From: Trileptium ribeirensis
Lineage: Eukaryota; Nematoda; Enoplea; Enoplida; Thoracostomopsidae
Assembly: GCA_030248225.1 (NCBI GenBank)
Contig: JASANE010030254.1
Span: 124,001 to 188,000, forward strand
Direction of reading: 5' to 3'
DNA: 64,000 nt
The notes below the pieces were generated by a model. It saw nothing but the letters and a program-made list of their open reading frames with translations, was not told the origin of the DNA and made no database searches. Each line of letters opens with the position of its first letter. Position 1 is the first letter of the stretch. Positions 37,439 to 48,091 of this stretch are shown here, one piece after another. The translations under genes and the position numbers were made by a program.

Positions 37439-40192
37439 CTCCTAATATATAAATTATATAACTATGTAATTTCTTAAAAATTTTGTTGCTCTTAAAACTT
37501 TAATAATTTAACAACCAATTGGGATATTTCGCTTAATTTTTATCTATTGGGTGCGTTTAAATCTACGCGTCTGCAACTGTACTAGGACCAGTTCTGGCCC
37601 TAAGAGATATCAGCCGCACCACCATTTACGGCTGTGCTGCCCGGACAACCCCGGCTTACACGACTCTCCGGTGAACCACTGATTGACCTAAGGGAACCGG
37701 TTAGCTTAGCAGGCTGCTGGCCGGTTACCATAATGTACTCCCTTTCTACCCCCTTCTTGTCAGGCGAAACCTTGGTTCCTAATTTTTTGAAAATTTAAAA
37801 ATGCAAGCCCACATAAAATAAACTATAACACACCAATATCTATATGCATTCTCAAATAAAACAGAGCGACACACGTATCTGCAGAAATAACACCAACATG
37901 AACTGCCCTTAACATAAAGCTGCCGCCCAGAAAATCTGCCGCCTAACAAAACGCCGAATCTGCGCTTGGCGGCCACTATAAGAGGAGAAAGGCTTGTGAC
38001 AGACAACTGGCCGAGCAGTGCAGAGAAACAGCGTACAAAGTTTTATCTAGCGTAAAATAAGTCAGCGCTTCGGGCGCTTTAAATAGATTAGATTTTTGAT
38101 GATTTATTCAATATTTCAGGTGAAGAAAGGACAATAGGCGGTCGGGGAAGGGATCAGATTTGTGCCATGACAGGCCGCCTACTGAAGAAAAGGGAACATT
38201 TACTGTATATACCTTACGTGGCCCGTTGGAAGCCGTTTTAGGTGCCAAAGATAGAAAATTTTGGTGTCGTGAATGGGTTATTGAGATTCGCCACGAGCTG
38301 CTGGGGTTGGTGACCCCTGTCTACTGTAAGATAGTTAACTTAAGAATTTGGGGAGTTTTTGTTATTTTGTCACCCTTTTAGGCTTAGAACATTGGGTGTT
38401 TGAGTGCCTGGCTGGGGGTCTCTAAGTACCTGCGGGTAAGGGTTTGGTGAGTCCAAATACGTAATCTTAAAGCTTTGGTGGGCCCTGATGACAATGCCAT
38501 AACCCCATTTTACTCCAATTGTAAACCAACAACGAAAATTGTAAATCTAAATAACCTTCGTGAAAACGATATTCCCCTTTAAATATTGTTGGATTCTTTT
38601 CGCCCTAGGTTTCAGTTCCCTTAAATATTACAAAAACAAATTATTCGACAAACATCTTCCCTTTTCGTCATATCGCGACAGGCTTTTTGAGAACTCGATT
38701 ACTACAAAAGGTCTTGGCCCAAGTTTATGAGCATTGTGCACTATGCCCAGACCCGTCCCGATACGCACCGCGCATTAAACGATATAATGAAAGAAACGTT
38801 ATATGGTTGCTTATCATGCGCACCGGGATCGGTCGCAGGGCACCGAAACTGTGAAACAAAGCGTAGGATCGTGAAACTTCTGACCTTTGTCCCTCACTCA
38901 TCCGAGTGTGTACACTTTCTCTACACTAAACACAGTATCACAATAATACTCGATACTACTACATATGTTATCGCTATAGCCATACCATTTGAGTTTATAA
39001 AGTTCAGTTGTAGTGCGAAATCACACCGCGCACCTGGGGCGAGTTGAGCGTGATTTCACATATCCTATTGAAAGTAGAGTTTATTTCAATAACAACAATG
39101 AATAGTTCGCAAATTACCATTGGGATCACGCTCCACCGGTATCCAGCCCCTTATGTTAAAATTTTCCCTTTTGTTTATCCCTTTTTTGATAACCCTAGAA
39201 TTTGACAAAATCTCGGGCTGGTCCATGCGTTAAATATTTTTAGATTTATTGGACTTTTACTTGGGGTAAAAATTAATTATGATGAAAGATATAGGAAAAT
39301 GTAAAATTCGGATGTGAGATTTAGCCCTTAATTCCGCATGAGGTACAGCCCTTGAAGTCCACTGAGATGAAATTAGAAAAACTTTCCGAACTTTATAAAT
39401 TTATTGAGATAATGTTAAGATATTTTGTATTTTTATTTGGAAATTTTATAAAATTTTATGCCCTTATTTGGATTAAGTTGTGAAACTTCGTAACTTTATT
39501 TGGCTAGATTTGTTTGAGCAGATTTGTAAAAACTTTTTCCAAAATTTGTGAAAAAGAGGATAGAAGGACTATAGTCCTTTATATTCTGTGGGATAAAACT
39601 TCCTTCTCCCTTTTTGTTCAGATATTTTGGAAGATTGCCCTTAATGGTTTATAATATTTCGGGCGATCTACTCCCTAGTTTCTTGTTAGATAGTTTCAAA
39701 ATATTTTAAAATATTCGTTTCCGGTTTACTCTATTTATGCCGCACAATTTATAGTATACAGTACACAATTTTATACATTATCATGATTATACATATTACT
39801 TGTTTAAGCACCTACCTCCGACTATTTTTGGTAGGTGACTGGTCTCATGTCAAAATTTCAGGGTCCTCCTTGGGAATATATAGGTCCGGCTGCCGGGTTG
39901 CTTAATTCCAGAGATTCACATTGATTAGAGGTTCATTGAGAAATTTAATTTTTGATTACTCGCTGGGTTTACTCTAAGCTATTACTTTTTTTTGATGGAA
40001 TGTTCGATGATAACAGTTTTGCTTGGGCTCCCATATTTTGCTCGATAAGTTCAACCAACCAGTGTTTCTGCCATTATCCTAGTTTCGTTCGCCCGGGTTT
40101 CGTCGGGTAGTTGTGGCAGTATTTCAGTTTTTTACATTGGACATGTCTCGCTGTTGCTCGCTTTATCTAACTGTATATTTTCCGTTTGACTT
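37439..40192. other. No gene recognised
   Basis: A GC-richer patch at about 37590-37760 contains the inverted pair AACCGGTTAGC / GGCCGGTTACC. The rest is AT-rich without recognised domains. Confidence 0.4.
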
Positions 40193-41060
40193 ATGCTTTT
40201 GCTTAACACGCGGGAATTGAGCCTCGCTCGCTTTGGGTTTTTATTTTATACCGTATTATTCTGCGACCCTTCTTATTGCGTTAGGCGTCGCGTACCAGCC
40301 AACTTACCCAATTGCGCAGATATCGGCGGCATTAATTCGATACCATCGGTTCCTCTAATTGGAGTCGCTCACGCCACTCCATGTGCGTCGCATCCTGTTG
40401 CCAAGTTTCGGCGGCGCTGAAGGTGACTGGCCAGCCTGACGTGTATACTTTATGGACAGTGCTGTGTTGTTGTCGATGGTTGGCGATCAGTCGCTTGAGT
40501 TTGGCCGTCCAGAACGTTGCATCCGGATTTGTCGCCACCCAGTGTGTTGCCGGCGGCGCAATGACGATGGGCGCTTTGGGGAGCATCCGCCTGGATAGGA
40601 CTCCTAAATGTCACTTTACTTTTAGCAAGTCCACCTATAAAGATGGTTTTATTCACAGATAATTTTGAATCCTATTCCCTGCCATTTCCTATGGTCCATT
40701 TCCTAATAAAGATGGTTTTATTCACAGATAATTTTGAATCCTATTCCCTGCCATTTCCTATGGTCCTGGTGGGACTTATTTTAAGGCAAGTGTCGACTGG
40801 GGGCGGTCATCGTAAGACAGTGGTTATGGTGCTCATAGCGGTGTTCCGTTTGCGGCCGAACTTGTACGTTTAGAATGTCCACAATTACACAGTACATTGG
40901 TTGATTTGGGCAACGGAACGTTTTCCCATCCGGTAGTTATCAGAGCAATTGGGTCCCTAGCGGATTGTGCGCCGTTTGATTTGTTGTTGTACGTGAGCCG
41001 TTCCATACTCTCAATAGTAAAATTGGCGTGATTCTGCCGAAGGTCGGTCACTCCCGGGAT
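40193..41060 (-). other. GC-richer patch with overlapping open frames, unidentified
   Basis: Base composition rises and frames are open on both strands. The minus-strand reading is the more protein-like: 40332-40586 (…THWVATNPDATFWTAKLKR) and 40833-41051 (…ARDPIALITTGWENVPLPK). The two are separated by stops and the tandem repeat at 40637-40770. It could be a decayed gene or a retroelement fragment. I recognise no domain. Confidence 0.3.
40637..40770. repeat. 69-bp tandem duplication
   Basis: Two copies starting at 40637 and 40706, both ATAAAGATGGTTTTATTCAC to CATTTCCTATGGTCC. They are essentially identical over about 65 bp, so this is a recent event. Confidence 0.85.
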
Positions 41061-41344
41061 ACCGTCCGTCTAACGTACTATGCTATTGTTTGTTATATGA
41101 AGATGATGGGGTGCATAATTCAAAACCCATAGACTTATGTTTATAACGACCGCATGTGTAATAGTTTAGTATCCTGAGCTAGCCTGAAATATGTGGCTGC
41201 GTTTCTGTTCACGGACCGAGCTTCAAGGAGCATCAAAAGTTTCGTGAGTTTCTCGAATCCTTATTCAGTCGATAATGTGGTAGTGCCTACAGCTTTCGAC
41301 TCTACTCTGGGTGCTCATTTATAGTTTCAAGAAAGAGGTCTGAC

Positions 41345-42190
41345 AGTAGTATAGGGGAAGGAATACGTCCACAGGAGCGCGGAGCGAGGAGCAGCGTTAT
41401 GACCTTGAAGTGGCGTTTTACCAGTATGGTTTAATTAGCGTGAGTATTGAAGCGTGTATGTGGTAATTAGTGTGTGCATCGAATCGTGTATGTGCGTGTT
41501 GTATGTTTGTAGGATTGGTGGAGCTGGCCTTAAACATATGCATCCGTAACCTTGAAACCCAAACTAACACTGGTATAGTTGATATTTCTAGTAGACCATC
41601 AGTATAAGTACAACGCCGAACACGTTTCATATTACTTGCGTGATATTAAACACCCGCGATGCCCACGAGGGTTACAATGGCAAGTGTTCTGACAGGGTAT
41701 CAATGATATGACGGGTATCTAATATCTCGCAATTTTGCATTTTTCAATTCGCTCAGATCACACAACAGGGTAATCACAATGTTTTATTTATTTCAACATA
41801 TACAAAAATCCAGACATCCGCCACCGTTAAAAATTGACACATTTTGTATTAATCAATAACTTCTACTTCGATACATATTAATTCAGCCCATAACTTCCAC
41901 CAACTTATTCTCATATATTTAACAATAATTATTTTCACACTTCCTGAATTCTGTATACCCATTTTTATACGCTACCCTTACACACACACATTATTCAGCC
42001 GCAAATTATTAAAAATTTCTCTTATATTCTAACATCGACGTTCCAAGCAACTGTTTCAGCTTTTCACAAATACCATCAAAAATGCCTCCTTTTTCCTTAT
42101 GAAGCGCACTTAACTCGCTAATACTACACTATATTAATTAACGCTACACTTATATTAATATTAAAAGCAACATCACTTTACAGTGCAACA
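41345..42190. repeat. Left terminal region of copy A (TIR candidate)
   Basis: About 845 bp is conserved with 58375-59230 in copy B at very high identity. It starts AGTAGTATAGGGG and includes AGGAGCGCGG and GGCGTTTTACCAGTATGG. It also serves as the 3' flank of the polymerase. Whether all of it repeats inversely at the right end cannot be seen, because that end is absent. Confidence 0.6.
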
Positions 42191-42191
42191 A

Positions 42192-42763
42192 TCATATCAA
42201 AATTGGCTTCGTGCTTATACCATCATTGTCAACATTCCTCTTCGGGTAGAAGTATGTTAGGCTATCACGTTTTAGTTCGTACTGTAATAGCTCTGTACCT
42301 TTCATTCTGAAACCATGATTAGTCCCTCCAGCCTTCTCTTTGCTACATAGTACACTCTCAGACATGTCTTTATCTACATTGTTAGTAGTCTTTGAAAGTT
42401 CTTTAGTCGACACTTTTGTTCCTCCATCGTTCTGCCACCCGAAATAAGTTTTTGAATTAAGGGCAATCATTCCATCACCCTTCCACTCCAATTTAAATAG
42501 CCCCGGTGTTCTTTGCGAGTAACTGTCCATGGCGAAATACGATGGCATCTGAGACGTAAAGCGACGGCGAATGGACGAATCGAAAATCATGGATGGTAGA
42601 TCTTCGTGGCAACCGCAAAGTAGAAGCTGTCGGTGTCCATCTGGATTAGCTGAAAATTCTCCTTCCCTAAGTTTCGTAGTAGGAAAAGGTAGAACTCCAA
42701 CATGCGTAGCTTCGCGTAATGGTACACGAAGAATGGAATTATGTTCGGGATATCCATGATAAC
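42192..42763 (-). CDS. polB: Polymerase B C-terminal exon (motif C, thumb), copy A
   Basis: This is the second coding exon of the polymerase. It begins after a TTATTTGCAG acceptor at 42764 and carries motif C as QMDTDSFYFAV, the DTDS metal-binding site of family B polymerases. About 50 codons in, near 42611, copy A lacks one T that copy B has (CGTGGC against CGTTGGC), which shifts the frame. The remaining reading (SYSQRTPGLFKLEWKGDG…) then continues in another frame to a stop at 42192. The C-terminal part contains SKTYFGWQNDGG and KGTELLQYELKRD. If the missing base is real, the thumb is lost in this copy. Confidence 0.75.
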
Positions 42764-43187
42764 CTGCAAATAACACACGAAATTAGCACAACAACATAAC
42801 CGATTTGAAAAGCCTAACCTGCATTATAAATTAAATAAACACATACAATAACAATATCTTGCATTAAAAAACTTTGAATAACACTCTAAATAAGCTTACT
42901 GATATCCTTCAAAATTTGCTGAGAAACTAATAGAACCATCATTAACAATCACTATAAACAAACTTCTTTCAAGTACACAATCAACATTAAAAATAATTAC
43001 TATTAATATACGCACGCATTTCGCCCTCCAATACTTCTGGCCTTTTATTATTTTCTTTCAACCAGTTTCGCACCCTAAACATTTGAAAATACTTCACAAA
43101 ACTTTCCATAAATGCATTCAATATAATCTCTTCATTAATACATAATTTCATTCTTACACTACTCCGCTATAAGAATTACTAACTAAC
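42764..43187 (-). other. GT-AG intron in polymerase gene, copy A
   Basis: The upstream exon ends in AAG|GTTAGT and the downstream exon starts after TTATTTGCAG|GTTATC. The intron is 424 nt, AT-rich and in phase 0. Without removal, the frame stops three codons into the intron. Removal links motif B to motif C in one frame. The same donor is present in copy B. Confidence 0.7.
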
Positions 43188-44282
43188 CTTCTCTTTATTC
43201 ATGTGCACTTGGTAGATACCATCGCTTAACTCATCCAACTTTTTGAACAGCCCGTCTCGTACCATTGACCTTGCTTCGCCAGCTGTTTTAAAGCTAACGT
43301 CTTCAAATCTTGTTTTGTCCATCGCCAAGCGACCGTAGCAACTATTGCCGAATAGTTTTAGCATCTCGCCCAAAATCTTCTTCGACTCGTCGGCATCAGC
43401 CTCCCGCCGCCCATTTGCTACTTCCTCACTGAGATGTCCGAAAGCAGCTACTCGTTGATATTCTATGAATTGCTGTATTCGCGTTATTTGTAGACCGCAT
43501 TTCTTTAAGTAAAATTTTAGAAGCGGTGTCGCTAGAAGTATCTTGGTCCCGTGGTATGATCCAATAAGGGCTCGTCTCGGCGACTTCATAATTCCATGCT
43601 CTTCCGCGTAGGCCCTCATTTCCGGTGCAATATCGTCTATGCTTATCTCGGTGTTCTTAAATATCGGAGGCATCTCCTCCCAAAATTCTCGAGCTATTTC
43701 GTTCCAGTACGGCACCTGAATGTCCACCTCCGCTATACCAAACGCCTTATCGTCCCTTATTGCTGCCACTATATCTTTCACCTTCACTACATCCTTCTCG
43801 AAGCAACTGTTAGGATTAATCTTCTTCCACCCACTCCACTCTGGATTGTCGATCTTTTCCGTAATATAGTCGTCAAATCTGCATTCTTTCTCCCATATAA
43901 ATTCACAATCCATCGCTTCGAAGAATTCGTGTTTTCTTTTAGTGTCGCTCTGTCTCTTATAGTAATTTTCGTCTCTCTTGGTTAAGCCTACACACCAACA
44001 ACCATGCCAGTAGCAGCCATCGAATTCAATAATATCTTTTTCGTTTCCATACTTTCCACTTGGAACATAACCATCAACGCAATACCTGCTTCTCCCATTT
44101 TGAAATGCTTTCTGACCTCCATTGAACCGCTGCTGTATTACCACATCCTCTCTACCAAGGCGTGAACACATTTCTCTCCGCACGTATTCAATATACATCA
44201 ACTCCTTCACACAATGAGTGTAGCTCTGCACACGTTTCATTCGGATATTACCATTTTTTGATACAGCTTCATCGAATTCTTG
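43188..44282 (-). CDS. polB: Polymerase B palm part with Vsr-like motif block, copy A
   Basis: This continues the polymerase in the same frame downstream of an in-frame TGA at 44283-44285. In the 353-codon open frame (from the ATG at 44240), a Vsr/PD-(D/E)XK-like block occupies about residues 54-120: CVDGY (D56), IEFDGCYWHG (E72, then GCYWHG) and FIWEKEC. This order resembles very-short-patch-repair endonucleases. Polymerase motif B follows as KLFGNSCYGRLAMDKTRF. Copy A has lost one codon (Val) directly before E72 compared with A' and B. The exon ends at the intron donor at 43187/43188. The role is the palm of a protein-primed DNA polymerase. The nuclease function is inference from motifs. 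Confidence 0.8.
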
Positions 44283-47198
44283 TCATGTTCCCTCAGTCAC
44301 GGCCATCTGCTCTCCGGCTTCACGAAACTCTGGACGCCATACCGAAAATACACCCGTTGGCATTTCCTGACACAGCGACCACAGATACAATCCATTAGCA
44401 TCGTAGCCCAATATTTTTGATACTGGCTTATCACCTCGAATTCGTGTCTTTCCGGCTTCATGATAGCGACGAAATACTATAGCCAGACCGCCCACAATAT
44501 TGTCTTTAATTAAGCAATGTATATCTTTCCATTTCTCGTTGAATAGCGTAAACAGTCCACCATTAGGTAGCCGTTGAAACATACGCTTCATAGCTACACC
44601 GGGTAGACTGATAGCCTCCTTAAACATGTCGACGCCCCAAGATTCGAAATTATCAAACATCTTCTGAACGGCCTCCAGAAACGGTGCCACGTCTAAGTTG
44701 TTGTACCACTCCAGCATGTCTCCCATAGTTCTGAAACCTTCTTGCTTCCACACATTTTGAACATATTCATAATCCTCTTCGCTAAGTTCTTTCTGACGAA
44801 GGGTGCTATAAAATACACTTCTCGGTGGTAATTCTCTTAGTTCGAGTTGTGCCAATGACCGGAACCACTTATAAGGCCATACACCTTTCTGTTGCGGTAC
44901 GTTAAATGCCCGTAGGAATTTGTCGTAACTCGTCCCTGGAGCTAGATAGTTTGTAATATCTAAAAATATCATATTGTCGGTGGATATACTCATAAAAGAG
45001 TTGTTTTTCGCTATAGCATTGCCCAGCTTAGCTCCACGATGAATTAAGTGTGGCACGTAGTATTGCTTGATTAGATTTAGGTCGAACTTTCCACTATTAA
45101 ATCCCAAGACTACCAGTTGCTTTAACCAAGCTTCAAATCGCCTTAACAACACTGTCCATTTTCGTGTTTCGTATGCACGGCCCTGTGCTTCCTGTAAGGC
45201 CTCCTCGTTGCCGTCTCGTTTACACTTCTTCAACCATTTCTCACATTCTTTATTTTCCGCACTTTTTTCTTTCAAACTGCTATAAACGTCATTATATTTT
45301 TCTTCCATAATGTTGAAAGCACATTCGGAAATTTCGTATAAATAGGCATCCATTTCTGTAACTATGTCTTGTGATTCACCAATGAAGCATCTCGGTTGCA
45401 TGTAACCCGGCACATTACTACACACGGACACACTAGCTGGAATAAGTCGTTTGGTATAAATCAGTTTTCTTTCACTGCACGCCACGTCTTCGTTTTCTTC
45501 AAACCTGGCTTCGAAATCAAATGTTGCTCGGAATCTGTAAAAATCATCGTCTATCTGGTATCCCTCCTCACGTAGTTCGTTATGTATAGTTTTCGGAAGA
45601 CCAAAACCGCCGCCTTTGTAGATGTACTTCGTCCCCACCTCACCGCATATATTAACATGCCGCTTGTAGTTATCAATGCGGTCCCAAAGTTTATTGCAAT
45701 TAAGACACCGCCACGATTTTGTATATCTCTCTAGGTCGCTTATATAGGAAAAATGATCGTCGAAAAGATTTAGATTGAGTGTTTCATTATACATTCCCCG
45801 AGATTTATGTACAAGTGTTGCTGACGGCTGCTTTGGTATATTCGATATTTGTTCAGTCACTTTCCAAATATTTTCATCCACATCCCTTGTTCCTACAAGG
45901 CCACTTTCTTCCACAATCTCTTCCTCAGCCATATCGTCAATAAAATCATTACACGCTCTGTCCTCCTCCTCATTATCGCTCGCTTCTTCTTCGTCGCTGT
46001 CATAATCGTCACTGTGTATTTTGTGATGATCGAAATCTGGTTCCTTAACATGTCGCATTGCTTTTTGAAGAATAGATTCCTCGTGCTCATTTAGTTCATA
46101 TACTGCAATATTTATTTTAAACCTGTCTTCTAAATCGTAGAGATCATCCGTGTTGTTAACGCCCGCAAATGTTTCTGTACTGGCACACCACTTGTCGCAT
46201 AGCGCTTGGACCCGCTGTTCGAAACTCTCGTGCTGCTCAACTCGGTATCCTTCATGAAGGGCTAGACACCTGAAGAAGCATAAATTGTCATTATACGCTC
46301 TGCCGTAATTGTCCTTACACAGCCCAATAATACTCTTGTTATTTGTTATGTAGTCTGGTAGATTCATGGGACGACCAATTAGAGTATGAGGAATTATTTT
46401 ATTAATTATAATTGTCATGTTTGTCACTCTATGTACCACAAATTTAGTATTTGGCCTCTGCTGCCGTGCCCACTCCATTATGTCGCCTTTATTAATTTCT
46501 TCCACAAACTTCCCGAAGTCCTCGCGGTTGCCTATAAACTTTGGCCTGTCGAAGTAGCGGGTGTTATTGCTGCTATAGAAATATGACTCCTCGTTAGTAA
46601 TGATGTTGCGTAGCACAAAGCCGAAGTTAACGTTCCACTTGGCCTTCCATTTCTGCACTTCATAGACGCTGGATAAGCATTCGTTTATGTAGCTCGGTGA
46701 TAGATTAGTTAGGCGGAAGTTATACCGGTCCTGGACAGCCCTGTTGCGGTGGTAGTGCGTCCGTATCTGATGCCAATTGTCACGCATGAGCACATCCTCG
46801 CCCGTGTACACAACACTGTCCTCTTTCGGTAGCTTATGCCCATCGATGAACGTTTGTCGAGCTTTACGGGGAAATTTAGCCTCCAGTGCCGCCGGTGGTT
46901 CCGATGCTTTCCGCTTAATAGCTGCTTGCTTTTGATGGACATTCTGGATGTGACGATACAAATTGGACGTCTTGGAAAATTTCTTGTCGCATAAGGGGCA
47001 TTGGTTGCCTGTATTCGGTGGTGCAGCTTTATTGCCGCGGTGAACGCTTTGTATGTGACGATCCAAGTTGTCTGTACGAGTAAACACCACTTCGCATATG
47101 GGGCATCGCATAGATACATCGTTGCCATGAACCGTTCGCATATGTCGCATTAGATTTCTTTTATTGGTAAACTCCTTCTGACACCGTTCGCACTCCAT
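44283..47198 (-). CDS. polB: Protein-primed DNA polymerase B, N-terminal and exonuclease part, copy A
   Basis: A 971-codon frame, the longest in the window. Three C2H2 zinc fingers span residues 3-24, 32-53 and 67-88. DNLCFFR at 304-310 recalls the Cys motif of OTU proteases. An acidic stretch covers 397-432, followed by a CCHC finger (C498, C501, H514, C518). The 3'-5' exonuclease motifs are ExoI DFE (561-563), ExoII FNSGKFD (700-706) and ExoIII YNNLD (832-836). Polymerase motif A, YDANGLYLWSL, starts at 932. The frame ends in TGA at 44283, but homology continues in the same frame, and copy B has CGA at this codon. ATG 47198 is preceded three bases upstream by a splice-acceptor-like TTTTTTTTCACAG. 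The product replicates the element's linear DNA using a terminal protein primer, as in the Polinton family. Confidence 0.9.
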   Translation of the reverse strand: MECERCQKEFTNKRNLMRHMRTVHGNDVSMRCPICEVVFTRTDNLDRHIQSVHRGNKAAPPNTGNQCPLCDKKFSKTSNLYRHIQNVHQKQAAIKRKASEPPAALEAKFPRKARQTFIDGHKLPKEDSVVYTGEDVLMRDNWHQIRTHYHRNRAVQDRYNFRLTNLSPSYINECLSSVYEVQKWKAKWNVNFGFVLRNIITNEESYFYSSNNTRYFDRPKFIGNREDFGKFVEEINKGDIMEWARQQRPNTKFVVHRVTNMTIIINKIIPHTLIGRPMNLPDYITNNKSIIGLCKDNYGRAYNDNLCFFRCLALHEGYRVEQHESFEQRVQALCDKWCASTETFAGVNNTDDLYDLEDRFKINIAVYELNEHEESILQKAMRHVKEPDFDHHKIHSDDYDSDEEEASDNEEEDRACNDFIDDMAEEEIVEESGLVGTRDVDENIWKVTEQISNIPKQPSATLVHKSRGMYNETLNLNLFDDHFSYISDLERYTKSWRCLNCNKLWDRIDNYKRHVNICGEVGTKYIYKGGGFGLPKTIHNELREEGYQIDDDFYRFRATFDFEARFEENEDVACSERKLIYTKRLIPASVSVCSNVPGYMQPRCFIGESQDIVTEMDAYLYEISECAFNIMEEKYNDVYSSLKEKSAENKECEKWLKKCKRDGNEEALQEAQGRAYETRKWTVLLRRFEAWLKQLVVLGFNSGKFDLNLIKQYYVPHLIHRGAKLGNAIAKNNSFMSISTDNMIFLDITNYLAPGTSYDKFLRAFNVPQQKGVWPYKWFRSLAQLELRELPPRSVFYSTLRQKELSEEDYEYVQNVWKQEGFRTMGDMLEWYNNLDVAPFLEAVQKMFDNFESWGVDMFKEAISLPGVAMKRMFQRLPNGGLFTLFNEKWKDIHCLIKDNIVGGLAIVFRRYHEAGKTRIRGDKPVSKILGYDANGLYLWSLCQEMPTGVFSVWRPEFREAGEQMAVTEGT

Positions 47199-48091
47199 TT
47201 TCTGTGAAAAAAAATAAGTTATCCATATACTACGCGCATATTATTTAACAAAAAATCCTTGAAACACAAAACTAGCATATTCTAAAATAAACCGCTCTTC
47301 ACCTGATTTCCATGCACGTACCATGACAGGTATAGATAGTACAACCAATCTATTTACACATACAATTTGACAAATGCTCTTCTTAATACTACATGACTGA
47401 CTTTAAACTGAATTGTATCTATAACACTGAGCTGACCTAATACTTATATAAAACTCGATCAATAACAACATATTCATACAACCATAAGTGTGGCTTATCC
47501 AACTACCAAAATATATACTATAGCTAGAAACCAGAACCCTTCTCACACATCTAAAACTTCAATCACTAATTCTCAATACTTCATAGCACAACAAAAATAT
47601 AACTTACCTTCATCAAATAACACTACCAGTTCGCGCAATAAAAATCAAAATATAATAAACACTGCTTGTATAAATAAAATCGCACACCCAAACGCTGCTT
47701 GTTAATAAATGAAACATTATTTTCAAAAACACTTCTTTATAAATGAAACGAAACACTAACGCTTTTTAATAAATAAACAGTATTCCCTTGGCACGATAAC
47801 TCATCATTTTTAAACTCCCGCCATTATTGCGAAATATGATTATGACCTTGAATATGTTTGAACAAGTTTAAAACACACTCCCCAGGGGAATTATGACTCA
47901 TCGTTTGTAAGGTGACGCCATTATTGCGAAATATGATTAATGACCTTGAACATGTTTAAACAAGTTTAAAACGCACCTATTCCCAAGAGACATATATAAA
48001 TTCGTAGTCAATACGTTGTTTATTCAGTCTTCAGTTTATCACTCGTACAGCTGCGGTTCTTTTTGTTATAGTACTTACATTAATTTACGTT
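47199..48091. promoter_or_regulatory. Divergent intergenic promoter region of copy A
   Basis: This 0.9-kb gap separates the polymerase (minus) from the exonuclease (plus). Two tandem ~98-bp repeats, 47781-47878 and 47879-47976, share CGCCATTATTGCGAAATATG, TGACCTTGAA and ACAAGTTTAAAAC. A third partial start (TATTCCC) leads into TATATAAA at 47993-48000. An initiator TCAGTC lies at 48024-48029, placing its A 33 nt from the TATA start, a normal metazoan core-promoter spacing. A 5' leader of about 65 nt would follow to ATG 48092. Another TATATAAA lies at 47445-47452. Confidence 0.6.

Noticed and set aside
46386..46586. Plus-strand frames inside the polymerase (also 45849-46094, 63457-63657)
   Set aside because: They are antisense shadows of the polymerase and recur in copy B only because the coding strand is conserved.
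47490..47705. 71-codon frame upstream of the exonuclease
   Set aside because: It lacks an ATG at its start and is Asn/Thr/Ser-rich low-complexity sequence within the promoter region.
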